Program-made: the position numbers and the translations under genes
Shown here: positions 31,863 to 39,857 of the stretch, piece after piece
Numbering within the stretch: position 1 is the first letter of the stretch
How the letters are laid out: each line of letters opens with the position of its first letter
Notes under the pieces: generated by a model
Told to the model about the DNA's origin: nothing
Databases searched by the model: none
What the model saw: the letters and a program-made list of their open reading frames with translations, nothing else
NCBI GenBank assembly: GCA_903847405.1
Contig: CAINDP010000035.1
Location: 1 to 56,502, forward strand
Length of the DNA: 56,502 nt
Direction of reading: 5' to 3'
DNA from: an uncultured Myxococcales bacterium
GTDB lineage: Bacteria; Myxococcota_A; UBA9042; DTJE01

Positions 31863-34124
31863 ATGAGTCGCACGGCCCGTTCGACTTTCGCAGTGCCGGC
31901 CTTCGCCTGCGGCATTTTCGCGTGCGGCATCCTGGCCTGCGGCGGTTCCGGGAGCGGTGGCGACGTCACGGCCGACGTGCCGGACACGCTGGACGTCGCC
32001 GGCGATCCGGGAACGGATACGGCCGGGGACGCCGGTCAGGATGCCCTGCGGGACGTTGCCGAGGACGGGATCGGACCGGATGCCGACGACCTTCCCGTGG
32101 ACGCGGTTCCCGAGGCGACGGACTGGCGCCTGCCTGCCGCGATCGCCTGTGCGCCCGCCACCGCGGCCTGCGATGCGGTCCCGGCCGAAATTCCGGCGGC
32201 GGGCTCGGTGCGGGCCGACTTCTTCCATCCCTACGAAACCTATCCCGAGGATGGAATCGCCGATCCGGCGGGCGGTCGAAGGGTGCAGGTGGCTGCCGTC
32301 GCCCGCGTCGGCGGTTCCGTCACGAAGGTCGAAATCCGGGGGTTGGACGCCACCCCGCTGGCGCTGCCCCGCGGCGAGTCCGGGCCGACGCCTCCCGAGG
32401 TGCTTGCCCTGACCGGCGACGGGAAGATGCAGTGGGTCCACGTGTGGCCGTTGACGCTGGCCGCCGGCGAGCCCTTCTTCGTGGCCTTCCACGTGGACGA
32501 CGCGACCCTGGACGCCCAGGCGACGGTCCCCATCCGGATCACGACCGACACCGGGATCGCGCTGGAGGCCGACGTGCCCGTCGCCCGGCCGAAGGTGCCC
32601 CTGGGCTACGTGACCACCACGCCGGACTTCAAGTCCCTGTTCGTCCACGCGCGGAACACCGACACGGTTGCCCACACCCTGCAGGACCTGGTGGTGGACG
32701 GCATCGACGTGACCGATGTCGCGTGCATCCCTTCGACCACGCTCCAGCCGGGGGAATCGGCCCTCTGGACCGTGCCCCTGTGCCGCGCGCTGCACCCGGG
32801 CGCCCCCTGGACCGTCGTGGCCCGCTTCGCCGACGCACCGCCCTCGGTCGGCGTCGGCCGGGTGATCCTGCCCCTGTTCCCGATCCACGCCTGGGTCAAC
32901 GAGGACGACTGCCCCTTCCCCGGCGCGAACTGGCAGAACTTCCTGGCCCACCGGGAAAAGGGCTTCGACATGCCGTTCCTGCGGGGGTCCTACACCGGGC
33001 CGGGATGCAACGACGCGACCGCCCGCGACATCGTGTCGAAGTCGGCCCACATCCCCGACCAGTACTACCTGCTGGACGAGTGGGCCAACGTGGACGGCCT
33101 GGACGACTCGCGCCTGGCCCGCATGATGGGCGACGAGGTGGACGACCGCATCGCGGACAAGCCCTGGCGGGTGTCGCAGGACACCAAGCGCAGTTGGGGC
33201 ACGAACCCGGGCATGACCACCTACGTCGGCGGGGCGCGCCACCGGCGCACGGGCGCCTTCGCGGGCGTCGCGGACGTCCAGGGGTTCGACATCTACTTCG
33301 CGGCGTGCGCGCCGTCGATCCTGGAAGCCGTGATCCCGCCCCTGCGGGCCCCCTACGACTACTGCCGGGCCGTGCGCGAAAACCAGGCTCCGGGCCCGAA
33401 CTGGTTCTACAGCCAGGGCATCGCGGGATGGGGCAGCGGCGACGCGGCGCGGGATCCCGACGCGATGGAGTTGAAGGTGTCCGCGATGTCCGTGGCGGCC
33501 TGCGGCTCCAAGGGGCTGATGTACTTCATGACGCAGATGGAACGGAACGACGTTGTCCCGGCCACCTGGGCCGCGATGGGCGAATTGAACCGGGTGCTGC
33601 GGGCCGTTCGCGAGTTCCTGCGGGAGGGCGACGCGACGGGCGGGGCCCGGGCCACCGAACCCGACGTGGTGCTGGAGGCGATCCGGGGCCGGGACGCCAT
33701 CGTGGTGCCCGTCGTGAACACCCGGGCCGCGGTGGCGATGGACCTGACGCGCTGCCTGTTCGAGGCGGATCCCCACTGGGTGCTGGCGGACGTGACGACC
33801 GACGTGACCGTGACGGTGCCGCCCGATTTCGCCGTGACCGACCTCTGGGAGGTCGTGGACGGCGCCGTGGTGCCGGTGGCCGAGGCCGCGGTTGCCCGGG
33901 GGCGCGAGGTCACGATTTCCGGCGTCGCGATGTCCAACGACCGCCCCTACCGGGTGTTCGTGCTGGCGCGCACCGCCGACGTCGCCGACCGGATGCGCGC
34001 AGCGGTCCCGGCGATGGACCCGGGGCCCCAGCCCGGCGCCACGGCGGTGATGCCGATACGGGCCACCCCCCGGGATGGCCGGGAGTCGCCTTTCACCCCG
34101 GAGCCTACGACGGCAAAGGAGTAG
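31863..34124 (+). CDS. Lipoprotein, putative TIM-barrel glycosidase-like protein
   Basis: A 753-residue lipoprotein. ATG 31863 has GGAG upstream. The signal ends in ILACGG, and an acidic linker (about 20-75) follows. Residues 90-350 look like two beta-sandwich domains. Residues 370-640 alternate helix and strand in the way of a TIM barrel, with acidic/aromatic strand ends such as YYLLDEWANVDG, DVQGFDIYF, WFYSQGIAGWG and GLMYFMTQMER. A final beta domain closes the chain. I do not recognise a specific glycoside hydrolase family. The GH5-like gene starts three bases after its stop, with its ribosome site inside this gene, so they are translated together and probably act on the same extracellular glycan. 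Confidence 0.7.
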   Translation: MSRTARSTFAVPAFACGIFACGILACGGSGSGGDVTADVPDTLDVAGDPGTDTAGDAGQDALRDVAEDGIGPDADDLPVDAVPEATDWRLPAAIACAPATAACDAVPAEIPAAGSVRADFFHPYETYPEDGIADPAGGRRVQVAAVARVGGSVTKVEIRGLDATPLALPRGESGPTPPEVLALTGDGKMQWVHVWPLTLAAGEPFFVAFHVDDATLDAQATVPIRITTDTGIALEADVPVARPKVPLGYVTTTPDFKSLFVHARNTDTVAHTLQDLVVDGIDVTDVACIPSTTLQPGESALWTVPLCRALHPGAPWTVVARFADAPPSVGVGRVILPLFPIHAWVNEDDCPFPGANWQNFLAHREKGFDMPFLRGSYTGPGCNDATARDIVSKSAHIPDQYYLLDEWANVDGLDDSRLARMMGDEVDDRIADKPWRVSQDTKRSWGTNPGMTTYVGGARHRRTGAFAGVADVQGFDIYFAACAPSILEAVIPPLRAPYDYCRAVRENQAPGPNWFYSQGIAGWGSGDAARDPDAMELKVSAMSVAACGSKGLMYFMTQMERNDVVPATWAAMGELNRVLRAVREFLREGDATGGARATEPDVVLEAIRGRDAIVVPVVNTRAAVAMDLTRCLFEADPHWVLADVTTDVTVTVPPDFAVTDLWEVVDGAVVPVAEAAVARGREVTISGVAMSNDRPYRVFVLARTADVADRMRAAVPAMDPGPQPGATAVMPIRATPRDGRESPFTPEPTTAKE

Positions 34125-34126
34125 CC

Positions 34127-35599
34127 ATGTGCGGAACCCCGATTCCTGGACGGATCCTGCCTGCCTGTTTCGGACTCCTGATCATCGCGGGATGCGCCGG
34201 GGATCCCGCCGGTCCCGCCCCGATGCCCGCACTGCGCGCCGACGGAACCCGGATCGTCGATGACCTGGGCAACGAGGTCATCCTGAAGGGCGTCAACCTG
34301 GGCGGCTGGCTGTTCAACGAAACATGGATCACCCAGATCGACTACTCGCTGATCTCGCGCATCCACCTTCTGGGCCTTGATGAAACCTTCGCCGACAAGA
34401 TCGACGAGGTCCTGAAACTGGGCGACGACGAATGGGTCGGGGAAGGATACCTGGTGCAGTTCCAGGCCGCGCTGGCCGAACGGATCGGGGCCGAGGCCGC
34501 GCAGGGTTTCGTGGACAAGGTCCGGCCCTACACGCCGACCCTGTACGACGATTCCGACCTCCAGTTGCGCCGCAAGTTGTCCGCGCGCTTCGGCGACGAC
34601 GTCCGCGACGAACTCCTGGACGTCTTCCAGGGGGCCTGGCTGGGCGAATCGGACATCGAGTGGATCGCGGCGCAGGGCTTCAACGTCGTTCGCGTCCCCA
34701 TCAGTTACCGCAACCTGGTCGTCGGCCCGGACCTGGACCGGCCCACGTCGCTGGTCTACAACCCGCGCGCCTGGGCCCGAATCGGCCGCCTGCTGGACTG
34801 GTGCGAAGCGCACCGGATCTACGCCGTCCTGGACATCCAGGAATGCCCGGGCGGCCAGAACGACTACACGGGAACGTCGCTGCTTTACGGCGACCCGGCG
34901 CTGCAGGCCCTGACGGTGGACCTGTGGAAGGAAATCGCCACGCGGTTCGGGGGGCGCAGTGCGGTCGCCGCATACTCGCTGCTGGCGGAACCCTTCAGTG
35001 CGCCGGACGCGGCTGCCCGGGATGCCATGTACGACAGATTGGTCCAGGCGATCCGGGGCCTGGGCGACCAACACCTGCTGGTGATCCACGACGGCTTCCG
35101 GGGGATGCACACGCTGCCGAAGCCCTCCGCCTTCGGGTGGACGAACGTCGTCTATTCGACCCACATCTTCGAGTTTTCGGCCAAGACCTACGAGGACTAC
35201 GACTTCCTGGTGAACTACGTCCACGACCCGCTCTTCACCGAGGCGCAGGCGGAACAGAACGTGCCCTACTACATGGGCAGTTTCTCGACCCGTTTCGACG
35301 AGGGCTGGGCGTACGACGCGGCCCAACTGCTGGTCGACTGGTACACCCGGCACCGCTGGTCGTGGTCGGTGTGGACCTACAAGCGCATCGACGACCCGTC
35401 CGTCGTCCGGTTGTTCGGCAAGGCCAGTTCCTACGGCGTGCGCAGCATCCTGAGCGGCGACTTCGTGCGGCCCGACGTGTTCGACGACGACCTCGAGACC
35501 CTTCGGACGCGCATGGCGGGATACAGCGGGGTTCGACTGGACCCGAATCCCACCCTCCTGGGCATCCTGCAGTCCGGGCTGCAGTCCGCCCCGCCGTAG
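34127..35599 (+). CDS. GH5 cellulase-like lipoprotein with altered active site
   Basis: A 490-residue lipoprotein (lipobox IIAGC, Cys23) with the GH5 hallmark start GVNLGGWLFNETW, then IEWIAAQGFNVVRVPISY and the C-terminal WSVWTYK. In the usual Asn-Glu-Pro motif the Asn is Ala287 (LLAEPFS), though Glu288 is kept. Where the nucleophile Glu normally sits (GEFG-like), the sequence is YMGSFS with Ser385. The PGxQN loop is present, but the preceding His is Gln (DIQECPGGQN); His346 (YSTHIF) is conserved. It therefore probably binds glucan without cutting it, or uses another acid such as Glu392. AAAGGAG precedes ATG 34127, three bases after the upstream stop. Confidence 0.82.
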   Translation: MCGTPIPGRILPACFGLLIIAGCAGDPAGPAPMPALRADGTRIVDDLGNEVILKGVNLGGWLFNETWITQIDYSLISRIHLLGLDETFADKIDEVLKLGDDEWVGEGYLVQFQAALAERIGAEAAQGFVDKVRPYTPTLYDDSDLQLRRKLSARFGDDVRDELLDVFQGAWLGESDIEWIAAQGFNVVRVPISYRNLVVGPDLDRPTSLVYNPRAWARIGRLLDWCEAHRIYAVLDIQECPGGQNDYTGTSLLYGDPALQALTVDLWKEIATRFGGRSAVAAYSLLAEPFSAPDAAARDAMYDRLVQAIRGLGDQHLLVIHDGFRGMHTLPKPSAFGWTNVVYSTHIFEFSAKTYEDYDFLVNYVHDPLFTEAQAEQNVPYYMGSFSTRFDEGWAYDAAQLLVDWYTRHRWSWSVWTYKRIDDPSVVRLFGKASSYGVRSILSGDFVRPDVFDDDLETLRTRMAGYSGVRLDPNPTLLGILQSGLQSAPP

Positions 35600-35616
35600 T
35601 CCCCGGTTCTACTCCT

Positions 35617-35638
35617 GTGTCTCGCCAGAACTCCATCC
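35617..35638. repeat. Third copy of the GCCARAACTCCATCC repeat
   Basis: Same orientation as the tandem pair at 30758-30806. It starts 18 bases after the GH5-like stop and abuts the 13-base inverted repeat of the structured element. Confidence 0.45.
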
Positions 35639-35751
35639 GCCTCCCGAACCGCGCGTGTGGTGCATTGAGATGCGCCGGCCGGGCACCGCAAGGAACCGGC
35701 CTGTGCATCCAGCGCCCGGGTTCGGGAGGCGCCTCCGGGAATCGATTCCCG
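35638..35751. other. Strongly structured intergenic element (nested hairpin plus 16-bp palindrome)
   Basis: CGCCTCCCGAACC (35638-35650) pairs perfectly with 35719-35731. GCGC (35651-35654) pairs with 35712-35715. GATGCGCCGG (35669-35678) pairs with CCGGC (35696-35700) and GCATC (35705-35709) across a 4-base bulge. Five bases further on, CGGGAATCGATTCCCG (35736-35751) is a perfect palindrome. It lies in the 319-base gene-free gap before the TNFR/Sushi lipoprotein. It could be a structured RNA, a small non-autonomous mobile element or a regulator-binding region; nothing decides between these. Confidence 0.55.
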
Positions 35752-35918
35752 CAATCCCATCTCCGCGGGTCCCAGGGAAACCCGGCGGAATATTTCCGCT
35801 GCAAAATCAGACACCTGCATTTCAAGAGAAGAATTCCGAGCCGCACTCTTTCTGGCATCAACCTTGCCTTGCGAATTTCCGGCCGCAACGAAGCGGTCGA
35901 TTGAAGGGAGCGGAGGTC

Positions 35919-37976
35919 ATGATGGGGCTCGATCGCTGTGGCCGTCTCGTTTTCGGTCTGGCATTCGCATGGTCTGCAGGCCTTTCAGGATGCGACTCCT
36001 CGGGGGGCGGAGGACCGGCGTGCCCCGTCGGAACGTACCTGCCGGCGGCCGGCAACACCTGCACCACCTGGACGAAATGCTCACCGGGTCAATTCGTCGC
36101 GACAGAGGGTACCCAGACGAGCGATCGGGCCTGCGAGGCCTGCGCGCTGCGAACCTTCTCGACGAAGGAGAACGTCGCGCAGTGCACTGCGTGGTCGCCG
36201 TGCCCGGCGGGTCAACACGTCCAGTTGCAGGGCTCGACGACGACGGACCAGACCTGCGCGGCATGCGAGGATGGCACCTTCAGCGCCGGTGCCGATGCCC
36301 AGACCTGTACCGGGTGGTCGACCTGTGCGGCGGGCCAGTACCTGGTGACGGCACCGACCGGGTCGACCGATCGCGCGTGCGCGGACTGCCCGGTCGGCAG
36401 CCTCTCGACCGTGGATAACGCGGCGAGTTGCACCGCCTGGACGACCTGTACCGCCGGGCAATCCGTGGCGGACGACGGCACTTCGACGTCCGATCGCGAA
36501 TGCGTGGCCTGCCAGGACACCTTCTACTCGGCGACCCAGAATGCGGACTCCTGCCTCGCCTGGACGCCGTGCACCGCCGGTCACTACGTGGCGGTCGCCG
36601 GGAGTCCGACATCCGATCGGGGCTGCGCGGACTGCGGCGATGGCACCTTCAGCACCACCGACAACCAGGCGCAGTGCGCGCCCTGGGCGACCTGCAGCGC
36701 AGGGCAATATGTCACGGACGACGGCTCCGCGACCTCCGATCGCACATGCGACTCCTGTCCAGAGGGCACCTACAGCAACGTGTCGAACGTCGCGAGTTGC
36801 ACCTCCTTCACGAACTGCGATGCGGGGGGGTACATCCAGACGCCGGGGAACGCGAACTCCGACCGGCAGTGCGCCTCCTGCGCGCCGGACTCCTTCTCGA
36901 CGACGCAGAATGCTGCAGGCTGCACCTCCGCCACGGTCTGCACCCCCGGTCAGTACGTGGTGTCGGGAGGGGATTCGACCCACGATCGTCAGTGCGCGGC
37001 GTGCGGCGACGGTACGTTCACGACGGGCCAGAACGAGGGTTCGTGCAGCGACTGGACGACCTGCACCGAGGTGCAGTTTGAGCAGACGCCGCCAACCGCT
37101 CACGGGGACCGGGTATGCGCCGGCATCACCTGCCCGGCGAAGGCGCCGGCGAATGGAACGGTGGACGAGGGCTCCCAGAACGTGGATGTCGGCTACGGCG
37201 ACAGCGCGACGTATGCCTGCAGCGGCGGGTACCTCCTGCAAGGGACGGCACCGACGTGCGGCGGCAACGCTCAGCCCGGCACCTTCTCGGGGGCGGAGCC
37301 GACCTGCGCTATCGTGACCGTCGAGATCACCGCATCGGCGCGCCCCTGGAGCGGCGCGTCGCCAAACACGCTCACCCTTCTGAACACCAGCGCATTCGAC
37401 CTGGTTGGCAGCGCTGTGCAGCTTGCAGGCGAGGACGCCGGGGACTTCGCGGTGAGCAACGACACGTGCAACGGGGACACCGTCGTTGCAGGCGACGCGT
37501 GCACGATCTCCGTGAGCCGCACGGGGTTCACGTCGCCCGCCTCCGCGACCCTCACGATCACGGTGTCCGGTGTCCCGCTGGTCGTCTCGCTGACGGAAAC
37601 CACCATCCAGCGCTTCGTCGACGTGACGACAGGCTACCAGGACCTCGCCGGGACGCTTGCCGGCGGCCACCACTTGACCTGGGCCAAGGGGGATACCTAC
37701 GTCGGGGCCGGCATGATCAACGCCCAGTGCACGGGTGACTGGCGTGTTCCGCACTCGAACGAGCTCGCCACGAACCAATCGAACTTCGCCACCGAGACGG
37801 CCTGCGGGATCTTCGACCCGGCCTTCAGCTCAACCACGGGCACCGAGCTTCCCGACTTCACGAACGACATCTACGGCACGGCAGATCCTTCGGCGCTGTG
37901 GTTCATGCACGACTATGTATCCAACTACTACACATTCGCGTACAGCCCCGACGTGCGGGTCCGCTGCGTGCGGTAG
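35919..37976 (+). CDS. Lipoprotein with TNFR-like Cys repeats, Sushi domain and Lcl-type C-terminal domain
   Basis: A 685-residue protein from ATG 35919 (GGAGG upstream; ATG 35922 is equivalent). Lipobox LSGC. Nine repeats of about 40 residues follow with the pattern CxxC-x-G-(T/S)(F/Y)S...C...W..C..GQ(Y/F)V...SDR.C, like TNF-receptor/ephrin Cys modules. Next is a Sushi (complement control) module, ITCPAKAPANGTV...TYACSGGYLLQG...PTCA, then a choice-of-anchor-like beta domain. It ends with a DUF1566/Lcl-type domain (GDWRVPHSNELATNQ). Such eukaryote-like modules in Myxococcota are usually surface-exposed. The gene is inside the tRNA-Val interval and follows the structured element. The specific function is unknown. 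Confidence 0.82.
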   Translation: MMGLDRCGRLVFGLAFAWSAGLSGCDSSGGGGPACPVGTYLPAAGNTCTTWTKCSPGQFVATEGTQTSDRACEACALRTFSTKENVAQCTAWSPCPAGQHVQLQGSTTTDQTCAACEDGTFSAGADAQTCTGWSTCAAGQYLVTAPTGSTDRACADCPVGSLSTVDNAASCTAWTTCTAGQSVADDGTSTSDRECVACQDTFYSATQNADSCLAWTPCTAGHYVAVAGSPTSDRGCADCGDGTFSTTDNQAQCAPWATCSAGQYVTDDGSATSDRTCDSCPEGTYSNVSNVASCTSFTNCDAGGYIQTPGNANSDRQCASCAPDSFSTTQNAAGCTSATVCTPGQYVVSGGDSTHDRQCAACGDGTFTTGQNEGSCSDWTTCTEVQFEQTPPTAHGDRVCAGITCPAKAPANGTVDEGSQNVDVGYGDSATYACSGGYLLQGTAPTCGGNAQPGTFSGAEPTCAIVTVEITASARPWSGASPNTLTLLNTSAFDLVGSAVQLAGEDAGDFAVSNDTCNGDTVVAGDACTISVSRTGFTSPASATLTITVSGVPLVVSLTETTIQRFVDVTTGYQDLAGTLAGGHHLTWAKGDTYVGAGMINAQCTGDWRVPHSNELATNQSNFATETACGIFDPAFSSTTGTELPDFTNDIYGTADPSALWFMHDYVSNYYTFAYSPDVRVRCVR

Positions 37977-38055
37977 GCTGGCGTGCGCTGGTGTTGGACA
38001 CCGATCTGTCCTCACCCGAACACCCCTGAATCCTGTGGCAGAATTCCGGTTTTCG

Positions 38056-38100
38056 CGGTGGAAGCCCCGGGTTCAACTCCAGTGTCGCCTACGACGTAAC
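38056..38100 (+). repeat. Degraded copy of tRNA-Val 3' end (candidate attR)
   Basis: It matches 28225-28269 at 38 of 45 positions without gaps, starting CGGTGGAAG and ending ACGTAAC. The T-stem and acceptor pairing are partly lost, so it is not a functional tRNA. It continues seven or more bases past the tRNA end in the shared ACGTAAC, as expected for an attachment core that runs beyond the gene. Confidence 0.7.
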
Positions 38101-38149
38101 CCGACAGAGGACGTGTTCGGCAGTTGCGGGGGGGGGCGGGCAGGACAGG

Positions 38150-39646
38150 TCAGCGGCAGGCATCAAGGCCGGCTGCGGCGAGGACCGCGGGGGACTCGGG
38201 ATCGTTCGCGAGGACCGTGGCGACATCGACCTGGGGAAACGAGGTGCCCCACGCCGCGTTGATGGCCTGCAGGAACACGTTCGCGACCACCGCATACCCG
38301 GTGTCCGTGAAGTGGATCCCGTCCAGCCCCACCAGCCCGCCGAACTTCGCGGGACGCAGCACCTGGTCGCCGACCGCGATGCCGTCCGTCGCGATGCGCG
38401 CGGCCCATCCGTGCAGATCGACGATGTGGACGTTGGCGTGTCCCGCGGCGGCGGCTGCAAGCGCCGCGTTGGCCCGATCCGTCAGGGCGTCCAGCGCGGC
38501 GATGCGTTCGTCCACGTCCGTCACTCCCGCCTCGATCGAAACCCGCCGCTTTTCGGCCGTTACCGGCAGCAGGCTGGTGCCCGGAAGGCTGGCCAGGAAG
38601 ACCTCGGAACCCAGGGCGGCGAGGGTATCGACGACCTCGGCGATGCCGGCCAGGATCTCGGCCTCGGGGCGTGCATTTGCCGGGTCGATCACGTCGCCCA
38701 GCACGATGCCCCACAGGACGTCGTTGGCGAAGAAATCCGTCGAGATCACCAGGGTCGGGTTGCCGGCCAGCAGGTGATCGAACTGGGTCGTTTCGATCTG
38801 CGCCAGCACCTCGGCCTGCGGCTCGTAGACGAGGTGGCCCAGGAAGGCGCCCCCGAGGTTCTCGGCCTTGACGCCGTGCAGAACCTCGTCCACCGAGCAG
38901 TTCCCGACCGCGACGTTGCGGGGCGCGAGGTCCGGATCGACACGGCCCATGGCGTAGGTGTACATGCCCGTGTCCGGATCCAGCAGGCGGTCCGCCACGT
39001 CCCCCACCGCCGAAAGCAGCGTCTGGAGCGCGTCGGGGAGCGCGCAGACGGGCGGCGGCCCCACGTCCCCGGGGACTTCCTCGGGGAACAGGCCATGCAC
39101 CGGCACCGGCAGGGGCAGATAGGCGCCCACCTGGCGTGCGACCAGGGCGACGGGCCCCTGAAGGGTCCCGTGGTCCGTGGGCACGGTCACCTGGATGCCC
39201 TGGGAAAGGCTGGCTCCGAAGCCCATCATCCGCGCCAACCGCGGGTCGGATGGGGCGACGTACACGAAGGGGTCTTCCAGGACGACGTTCCCCCCCGGGG
39301 TCGTCAGGACCACCGTCACCGGCCCCCCGTCGGGATGGCCCTGCACGATGACCCGCAGATCGCCGCCGGCCTCCACGGCCAGGCCGTAGGCGCGAATTCC
39401 CCCGAAGGTCGCACGCGTCACTGCGGCCGGCGCGATTCCCAGCGACGACGTGCGAATGACGACGGGGTAGTAGCCGGACACGCTGCCCGAGGCCGGCTGG
39501 AACAGTGCCGCCGGGACATCGGGGACATCGGTGGCATCCGGAGCGCCCGCCGCATCCGGGCCGGCGGACGTCGATCCGCAGGCCGCGGCTGTCGCCAGGA
39601 CCAGCACCGCAAGAAGTGTTGCTGCGGGGGGGGACGAACGTTCCAT
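38150..39646 (-). CDS. SGNH/GDSL-hydrolase lipoprotein
   Basis: A 498-residue lipoprotein. ATG 39646 gives a clean signal (LAVLVLATAAAC); an in-frame GTG at 39679 with a possible ribosome site is an alternative. Residues 25-130 resemble an IPT/TIG immunoglobulin-like domain (SGYYPVVIRTSSLG, GGPVTVVLTTPGGN). The catalytic domain has block I GFGASLSQG (nucleophile Ser), block III FFANDVLWG (Gly/Asn oxyanion hole, here with Ala before Asn) and block V DGIHFTDTGY (Asp and His). Family reactions are ester or thioester hydrolysis. The enzyme would sit on the outer face of the envelope. Its position just outside the right island boundary suggests it is part of the ancestral chromosome. Confidence 0.85.
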   Translation of the reverse strand: MERSSPPAATLLAVLVLATAAACGSTSAGPDAAGAPDATDVPDVPAALFQPASGSVSGYYPVVIRTSSLGIAPAAVTRATFGGIRAYGLAVEAGGDLRVIVQGHPDGGPVTVVLTTPGGNVVLEDPFVYVAPSDPRLARMMGFGASLSQGIQVTVPTDHGTLQGPVALVARQVGAYLPLPVPVHGLFPEEVPGDVGPPPVCALPDALQTLLSAVGDVADRLLDPDTGMYTYAMGRVDPDLAPRNVAVGNCSVDEVLHGVKAENLGGAFLGHLVYEPQAEVLAQIETTQFDHLLAGNPTLVISTDFFANDVLWGIVLGDVIDPANARPEAEILAGIAEVVDTLAALGSEVFLASLPGTSLLPVTAEKRRVSIEAGVTDVDERIAALDALTDRANAALAAAAAGHANVHIVDLHGWAARIATDGIAVGDQVLRPAKFGGLVGLDGIHFTDTGYAVVANVFLQAINAAWGTSFPQVDVATVLANDPESPAVLAAAGLDACR

Positions 39647-39778
39647 CGCAGCCGAGGGCGGAGCCTTGGCGCCGGGCACGGGCCACCTCGATTTTCGACT
39701 GGGGGCAACGGTAGGATGTCTTTCGGCCAGATGCAACGGGTTTGCCGCATCGTCCCGATCGCGACCGACACCCTGCGG

Positions 39779-39807
39779 TTGACAGTAAATCGACCAGCCG
39801 GTAGATT
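39779..39807 (+). promoter_or_regulatory. Sigma70-type promoter for the secreted protein at 39858
   Basis: TTGACA (39779-39784), a 17-base spacer and TAGATT (39802-39807). This predicts a leader of roughly 45 bases containing the AGGGGAG ribosome site before ATG 39858. Confidence 0.7.
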
Positions 39808-39857
39808 AATTCCGTTCGCTGGGTTGGCGTGTCCGCTATTCACACCAGGGGAGTCCC

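Larger units (their letters stand above)
28225..38100. mobile_element. Putative decayed genomic island at the tRNA-Val 3' end
   Basis: The left boundary is the 3' part of tRNA-Val (28225-28269). The right boundary is a direct repeat of the same 45 bases at 38056-38100, identical at 38 positions. A tyrosine-recombinase C-terminal remnant lies next to the tRNA. The interval also holds an AbiE antitoxin with a truncated toxin, zupT, higBA, two glycosidase-like lipoproteins and a TNFR/Sushi lipoprotein. Toxin-antitoxin genes and integrase debris between tRNA repeats are typical island content. The divergence of the right repeat means the island is old and no longer mobile. Whether zupT belonged to the original insert is unknown. 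Confidence 0.6.

Noticed and set aside
38056-38100. A second functional tRNA
   Set aside because: Only the 3' half matches; the T-stem has mismatches, and no 5' half or D arm precedes it.
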